Positions 59,435 through 64,000 of a DNA stretch of 64,000 bases are shown piece after piece; the first letter of the stretch is position 1, and every line of letters begins with the position of its first letter. The notes below the pieces were generated by a model that was not told where the DNA came from, searched no databases, and saw only the letters and a list, made by a program, of their open reading frames with translations. Both the position numbers and the translations under genes were made by a program. Source of the DNA: Arthrobacter sp. M2012083 (GTDB lineage Bacteria; Actinomycetota; Actinomycetes; Actinomycetales; Micrococcaceae); NCBI RefSeq assembly GCF_000281065.1, contig NZ_AKKK01000066.1, positions 41,936 to 105,935 of the forward strand. The letters are read 5' to 3'.

Positions 59435-60334
59435 TCAGCGGGCCTTTTCCTGGCGCAGCCACGACATGGCATCAGGGAGGGAGGGATGCAGCCATTGGAA
59501 GCCGGCCTCCTGCAACCGCTCGGGGACCATCCGCTGATTGGCCATCACGAGTTCATCTGCCAGACCTCCCAGAACCAGTCGCAGGGCGGGCCGGGGTACT
59601 CGGAAGAAGGCCGGCCTCTTGAAGGCCTTGGCGAGGCTCGCAACGATCGTGTTCACATCCGCGCTCTCCGGGGCGCAGACATTCACCGGACCGTCAATTG
59701 GTGCCGTAAGAAGGTACGCAAGGGCCCTGGCTTCGTCGGCCAAAGTGATCCACGGCCAATACTGACGGCCGTTCCCAAAAGGTCCACCCAGGCCGAGCTT
59801 CAACAAGGGAAGCAGCGGCCCGAGCGCGCCACCGGAGGTGCTGAGCACGACGCCTGTCCGGGGCGTCACCACCCGAACCCCGGCCGGAGCAGTCCGTGCC
59901 GTGCGCTCCCATTCAACGGACAGGCGGCCTAACACGCCGTCGCCGGGACCGGAGTCCTCACTCAGCGTCCCATCGCGTGAGGCACCGTAGTAGCCGGAAG
60001 CGGATTGGCTGATGAATGTGGCGGGGGGTTTGCCGAGTCGTCGCATGGCGGCGGTCAGGGTTTGAGTGGTCCGGAGGCGGGATTCCGTGAGGACCTGGAT
60101 CCGATGTTTTGTCCATGGACGGTCGCCTATGCCTGCGCCTGAGAGGTTGACCACGGCGTCGGCACCGTCCAGGACAGCCTCGTCCAGCTCGCCCTTGGCT
60201 GGGTCCCACGTCCATTCAAGTGCCGACGTGGCTGGGCGCCGCACCAGCCGGATGACCTCATCGCCGTCAGCAATCAGCTGCTCGGACAGGGCCGTCCCGA
60301 TCATTCCCGAAGCTCCGGACATCACGATTCTCAT
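59435..60334 (-). CDS. TIGR01777 family NAD(P)-binding epimerase-like protein
   Basis: This extended-SDR protein (299 aa) has the Rossmann motif SGASGMIGTALSEQL at the N-terminus, VVNLSGAGIGDRPW, SASGYYG, and a C-terminal DUF1731 segment (VPRPALRLVLGGLADELV and GFQWLHPSL). It corresponds to Rv2216 in M. tuberculosis, next to lipB. The substrate is unknown; relatives include YfcH/SulA-type proteins. I start at MRIVMSGASG because GGTGAG lies 7 nt upstream; the frame is open 18 codons further. Confidence 0.92.
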   Translation of the reverse strand: MRIVMSGASGMIGTALSEQLIADGDEVIRLVRRPATSALEWTWDPAKGELDEAVLDGADAVVNLSGAGIGDRPWTKHRIQVLTESRLRTTQTLTAAMRRLGKPPATFISQSASGYYGASRDGTLSEDSGPGDGVLGRLSVEWERTARTAPAGVRVVTPRTGVVLSTSGGALGPLLPLLKLGLGGPFGNGRQYWPWITLADEARALAYLLTAPIDGPVNVCAPESADVNTIVASLAKAFKRPAFFRVPRPALRLVLGGLADELVMANQRMVPERLQEAGFQWLHPSLPDAMSWLRQEKAR

Positions 60335-60407
60335 GACCCATCTCACCATGGCGAACGCTTGTGGTGGAAACGACACCGGATGCCGCAACTGAAGGGTGCC
60401 TCTTGAC

Positions 60408-60413
60408 TATGAT
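60408..60413 (+). promoter_or_regulatory. -10 box of leaderless tricorn-type protease transcript
   Basis: TATGAT ends 6 nt before ATG 60420. It excludes the upstream in-frame TTG at 60396. Confidence 0.65.
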
Positions 60414-60419
60414 CGAACA

Positions 60420-63400
60420 ATGACCTCCTCCAGCTACCTCCGTTTCCCGCATGTGCACGGCGATCTGGTCACTTTTGTGGCCGAAGACGACATCTGGATC
60501 GCACCCCTTTCAGGAGGCCGCGCGTGGCGGGTATCCTCCCAGCAACTGCCGGCAAGGAATCCAAGGTTCACGCCGGACGGCAAGGGGCTGGTGTGGACCA
60601 CGGTGGTGGGCACGTCACCGGAGGTGGTCACGGCCAACGTCGACGGCGGCGGGTACAGGCAGCTGAGTTACTTCGGGCACAGCACCACTAAGGTCAAAGG
60701 CTTCACTCCGTCAGGGAACGTGGTGGTAACGAGCGCCTTCCAACAAGCCGAAAGCCGTCACACGCACGCCTACAGCCTTCCGATGGACGGCGGCGCCGCC
60801 GTCGAACTTCCGTTCGGCCCGGTGGAGGCTGTTGCCTTTGGTCCGGAAATCGGTGACGAAAAGCCGGTAGTCCTGGCAAGCGTCCTCTCACGCGAGCCCG
60901 CCTGGTGGAAGCGCTACCGCGGTGGAACTGCCGGGAAGCTTTGGATCGACGCCGACGGCAACGGAGAGTTCGAGCGGCTGGCGGCGGAGATCGATGGAAA
61001 CCTCACCGGCCCAATGTGGATTCAGGGACGGATTGCCTTCCTGTCGGACCACGAGGGCTACGGAAACCTTTATTCCGTTCTTCCTGATGGTTCCGGACTG
61101 CGCCGGCACACGGACCATGAGGACTTCTACGTCCGGCACGCAAGCACGGATGGCACACGGGTGGTCTTTGAGTCGGCAGGCGAGATCTGGATGCTCCCTT
61201 CACTGGACGCAGATGCTGAGTCGGTCAAATTGACCATCACCCTTGGGTCGGCCTCACCGGGACGTCGTCCCGCACCGCTCAAGGCTTCTGCCCATTTGGG
61301 GGATGTCTTCCCCAACGTTCCCGGAACTGCCAGCGCAGTGGAATCACACGGCACTATCCACTGGCTCCGGCACAAGGACGGACCTTCCCGTGTGGTTGAA
61401 GCGACCCCGGGAGTCCGTGCCCGCCTGCCCCGGCCACTTACTGACGGTCGTATAGCGTACGTCGCCGACCACGGGGGAGTGGAAGCGCTGTATATCAAGC
61501 GCATCGCCGCCCGCCTTTCGGCCGTGGTGGAGATTCCCAAAATTGTTGTGGAACAACCCGCTCCTGCCATCGAAGAATCAGCTCCGCTTCCCAAGCCGGT
61601 CTCGGCGTCGAACGTTCTGGGACAGGGGGCCGCTTCGGCGCAGGTGAGTACCAGCGCCACTCGGGCGTCCGAAGACCAGGCCCGGACAACAGCGGTGGAG
61701 ACGGTCAAGGGCGAGCCATCCGCAGATACCGTGGGTGGTGCGGCGGCAACTACAGTTCCCGCTCAAGCGGAAGAATCCGCTGATCTCCGCATTGAATTTC
61801 CTGCACCTACCCGGACGAGTGCTCTGGAAGCCAGCCCGGATGGCCGCTGGCTTGCCGTCGGCACGTCCTTCGGCGATGTCTTCGTTGCGGACACCACTGC
61901 CGGAAATCTGACCCGGCTTGTGAGCGTCGGTGACGGCAGCATCGACGAATTGTCGTGGTCCAGCGACTCCCAGTGGCTCGTCTGGTCGGAGCCGGTAACG
62001 TCCTTCGGTTCGCGGAGCAAGCTCAGGATCGCCCGCCCGGCAGAGCCTGAGTCAGGAATCATCGACGTCACCGACGGCCGGTTCTGCGACGAGTCTCCGA
62101 GGTTCACCCCTGACGGAAAATTCCTGGCGTTCCTGTCCAACAGGAGCTTCGATCCTGTGTACGACGGTCATTCGTTCGACCTGTCCTTCCCGAGCCCCAT
62201 CAAGCCGTACCTGGTTGCCTTGGCAGCGGACACGCCCTCACCGTTTGGCCCTTCCGTGGACACGCTGGAGGACGCATCACCCGCCGCGACAACGTTCGAC
62301 GACGGCGAAGCGCCGGTCGTGCGTGTTGACCCGGAGGGGCTTGCCCACAGGGTGATCACTGTCCCCGTACCTCAGGGGAACTATTCAGACCTTGCCGTTG
62401 GTGACGGTGCACTGTTGTGGCTCGATACTGAACTTTCAGGTGTCATGGGCGATGGGCGAGGCACCCTCCAGGACAAGAAGACGGCGCCGTCCCTGGTCCG
62501 CTACGACCTTGCCAAACGCAAGCAGGCCACGCTCGTCAAGGCAGTGGACAGTTACCGTTTGTCGGGGGACCTTAGCCGCATCATCTACGTTCACGACAAG
62601 CAAATCACGTCCATTCCCGCTGATAACAAGGTGGAGGAGGACTCTGCAGAACTAGTGAAGGTGGAACTCAACAGGGTCCGCGTCATCCTGGACCCCGTGG
62701 CCGCTTGGGGCCAGGCATTCGACGAGGCCTGGAGGCTGCAGCGGGACTTCTTCTGGACCGCCGACATGGCAGGACAGGATTGGGACTCCGTGTACAAGCG
62801 CTACCGTCCCATCGTGGACAGGCTCGGTTCCCACGATGACCTGGTTGACCTCCTGTGGGAAATCCACGGCGAGCTGGGAACGTCGCATGCCTACGTCAAG
62901 CCGGCCGCTGTAACGGAGCCCGGACGAAACGGCCAGGGCAGGCTTGGAGCTGAGTTCCAGCTCGGCACCAACGGTTGGGAAATTACCCGGATCCTCGCAG
63001 GTGAGTCGTCGGATCCGCTGGCCACTTCGCCCCTAACCCGTCCTGGCGTGGACGCCAAGGCGGGTGACGTGCTCTTGGCGATCGACGGCGTCGAGCTTTC
63101 CGCGGTCTTGACGCCGGCCATGCAACTGGTGGGTTCCGCAGGCAGGACGGTGGAGCTGACCCTCTTGAACGGGGATGGACATGGTGGGGCTGCCGGTGTC
63201 CAGCGGCGCGTTGCCGTGGTTCCTGTCCGCGACGAGGAGCGGTTGCGGTACCAGGACTGGGTCCGGGCCAACCGGCGGACAGTCCGTGAGGCCTCGGACG
63301 GCACCTTCGGTTACCTGCATGTCCCGGACATGATGGCCAACGGTTGGGCGCAGCTTCACCGCGACCTGGATACAGAGACTGCATTGGACGGTCTGATTGT

Positions 63401-63944
63401 GGATGTGCGGCGCAACCGCGGCGGACATACATCCCAGTTGGTTGCCGAACTGATCGGACGCAAGGTCACAGGCTGGAGTATGCCGCGCGGCGAAAAGCCG
63501 AGGACATACCCTCACCACGCGCCACGTGGACCGGTGATCATCCTGGCGGATGAATTCGCGGGATCCGACGGCGACATCATCACCCAAGTGTCCAAGTTGC
63601 GGGGAATTGGCCCTGTCATTGGTACGCGGACCTGGGGTGGCGTAGTGGGTATTGACAACCGCTTCTCACTAGCCGATGGCACAGGGGTCACCCAGCCTCG
63701 ATACGCCACTTGGTTCAGTGGCGGGATTGGTTGGGACGTTGAAAACCGCGGGGTGGAGCCGGACATTGAGGTACTGTTTCCGCCGCACGCTTACGCAGCC
63801 GGTACGGACCCGCAACTGGAGTACGGAATTGGTGCGCTCAAAGAAATGATCCAGGAGCTGCCCACCGACCGCCCTCCAATGCGTGAGGGCTACCGCAAGG
63901 TCCGGCCGGCGCCACTACCCTCGCGTCCCCAAAAAGGTTCATAA
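60420..63944 (+). CDS. Tricorn protease homologue (S41 family peptidase)
   Basis: This very large cytoplasmic protease (1174 aa) degrades oligopeptides, likely downstream of the proteasome or Clp. A six-blade propeller spans ~1-300 (YLRFPHVHGDLVTFVAEDDIW) and a second propeller ~310-660. The second is interrupted near 385-460 by an Ala/Ser/Thr/Val-rich low-complexity insert. The C1 domain contains His823 in GELGTSHAYV. A PDZ domain (~845-935, GDVLLAIDGVEL) and the C2 domain with nucleophile Ser1049 in FAGSDGDII follow. The catalytic dyad/tetrad residues are intact. The mRNA is probably leaderless. Confidence 0.95.
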   Translation: MTSSSYLRFPHVHGDLVTFVAEDDIWIAPLSGGRAWRVSSQQLPARNPRFTPDGKGLVWTTVVGTSPEVVTANVDGGGYRQLSYFGHSTTKVKGFTPSGNVVVTSAFQQAESRHTHAYSLPMDGGAAVELPFGPVEAVAFGPEIGDEKPVVLASVLSREPAWWKRYRGGTAGKLWIDADGNGEFERLAAEIDGNLTGPMWIQGRIAFLSDHEGYGNLYSVLPDGSGLRRHTDHEDFYVRHASTDGTRVVFESAGEIWMLPSLDADAESVKLTITLGSASPGRRPAPLKASAHLGDVFPNVPGTASAVESHGTIHWLRHKDGPSRVVEATPGVRARLPRPLTDGRIAYVADHGGVEALYIKRIAARLSAVVEIPKIVVEQPAPAIEESAPLPKPVSASNVLGQGAASAQVSTSATRASEDQARTTAVETVKGEPSADTVGGAAATTVPAQAEESADLRIEFPAPTRTSALEASPDGRWLAVGTSFGDVFVADTTAGNLTRLVSVGDGSIDELSWSSDSQWLVWSEPVTSFGSRSKLRIARPAEPESGIIDVTDGRFCDESPRFTPDGKFLAFLSNRSFDPVYDGHSFDLSFPSPIKPYLVALAADTPSPFGPSVDTLEDASPAATTFDDGEAPVVRVDPEGLAHRVITVPVPQGNYSDLAVGDGALLWLDTELSGVMGDGRGTLQDKKTAPSLVRYDLAKRKQATLVKAVDSYRLSGDLSRIIYVHDKQITSIPADNKVEEDSAELVKVELNRVRVILDPVAAWGQAFDEAWRLQRDFFWTADMAGQDWDSVYKRYRPIVDRLGSHDDLVDLLWEIHGELGTSHAYVKPAAVTEPGRNGQGRLGAEFQLGTNGWEITRILAGESSDPLATSPLTRPGVDAKAGDVLLAIDGVELSAVLTPAMQLVGSAGRTVELTLLNGDGHGGAAGVQRRVAVVPVRDEERLRYQDWVRANRRTVREASDGTFGYLHVPDMMANGWAQLHRDLDTETALDGLIVDVRRNRGGHTSQLVAELIGRKVTGWSMPRGEKPRTYPHHAPRGPVIILADEFAGSDGDIITQVSKLRGIGPVIGTRTWGGVVGIDNRFSLADGTGVTQPRYATWFSGGIGWDVENRGVEPDIEVLFPPHAYAAGTDPQLEYGIGALKEMIQELPTDRPPMREGYRKVRPAPLPSRPQKGS

Positions 63945-63960
63945 GCAAGTGGGCACAGAA

Positions 63961-63998
63961 GAGCCCCGCCACTTCCTCAGGGAGTGGCGGGGGGCTTC
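63961..63998 (+). terminator. Terminator after the tricorn-type gene
   Basis: GAGCCCCGCCACT and AGTGGCGGGGGGCTT pair with one bulge around TCCTCAGG, ending in a short T-rich tail at the window edge. Confidence 0.85.
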
Positions 63999-64000
63999 TT

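Noticed and set aside
1..64000. CRISPR arrays, tRNA or rRNA genes, insertion sequences, prophage or integrase genes
   Set aside because: No regular repeat-spacer pattern, cloverleaf, transposase or integrase was seen on either strand.

Overview
This is a 64 kb, gene-dense, high-GC actinobacterial core chromosome segment. Protein sequences and gene order fit the Micrococcaceae, most likely Arthrobacter or Paenarthrobacter. The evidence is a wag31/sepF/FtsZ division set, a class II DAHP synthase beside a PASTA kinase, a polyphosphate glucokinase, a lysine-type MurE signature, and the absence of mycolate genes. I see no insertion sequence, prophage, integron, CRISPR array, tRNA or rRNA. There is no obvious accessory island; the interest lies mainly in regulatory sequence and a few odd proteins.

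Layout. 1-14.7 kb: acyl-CoA ligase (cut by the window edge), ROK glucokinase, two tandem alpha/beta hydrolases with a small membrane protein, PlsC, class II DAHP synthase, PASTA Ser/Thr kinase, LysM lytic transglycosylase, Rv2175c-like DNA-binding protein, polyprenyl synthetase, lipoprotein, DinB and a DUF3040 protein. From memory this order parallels M. tuberculosis Rv2187 (fadD15) to Rv2169c. 15.1-34.8 kb: the division and cell wall (dcw) cluster mraZ-rsmH-ftsL-ftsI-murE-murF-mraY-murD-ftsW-murG-murC-ftsQ-ftsZ-pgeF-yggS-sepF-yggT-wag31. Many of its genes overlap by 4-8 nt. 34.9-43.2 kb: lspA-rluD, dnaE, a flavin reductase, a membrane protein, hisD and nrdR. 43.3-47 kb: SDR reductase, polyphosphate glucokinase, methionine aminopeptidase, a 54-aa SPOR-like protein, panB. 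47.2-57.6 kb: nitrogen and lipoate block (glnA2, glnE, GNAT, small ORF, glnA, RDD protein, DUF4191 protein, lipA, lipB), parallel to Rv2225-Rv2217. 57.7-64 kb: an unusual membrane Ser/Thr kinase, a TIGR01777 epimerase (Rv2216-like) and a tricorn-type protease.

How the genes work together. MurE, MurF, MurD, MurC, MraY and MurG make lipid II. FtsW/FtsI polymerise it at the septum organised by FtsZ, SepF and FtsQ/L, and Wag31 directs polar growth. The PASTA kinase and the LysM transglycosylase sense and remodel the same wall. GlnA is adenylylated by GlnE; GlnA2 lacks the target tyrosine. LipB and LipA supply lipoate.

Best regulatory signals. Four GTGG boxes on a 10-bp grid lie over the mraZ promoter (MraZ operator). 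A hairpin with a CTTCCCC loop precedes rsmH (the mraW RNA motif). Two NrdR-like boxes lie upstream of nrdR. A four-part GlnR box with perfect 11-bp phasing lies upstream of glnA. Twelve genes share a TANNNT hexamer ending 6 or 7 nt before the start codon, which indicates widespread leaderless transcription. A helix-turn-helix fragment continues in frame after the stop codon of the GNAT gene. I did not find a convincing wholly new multigene system.
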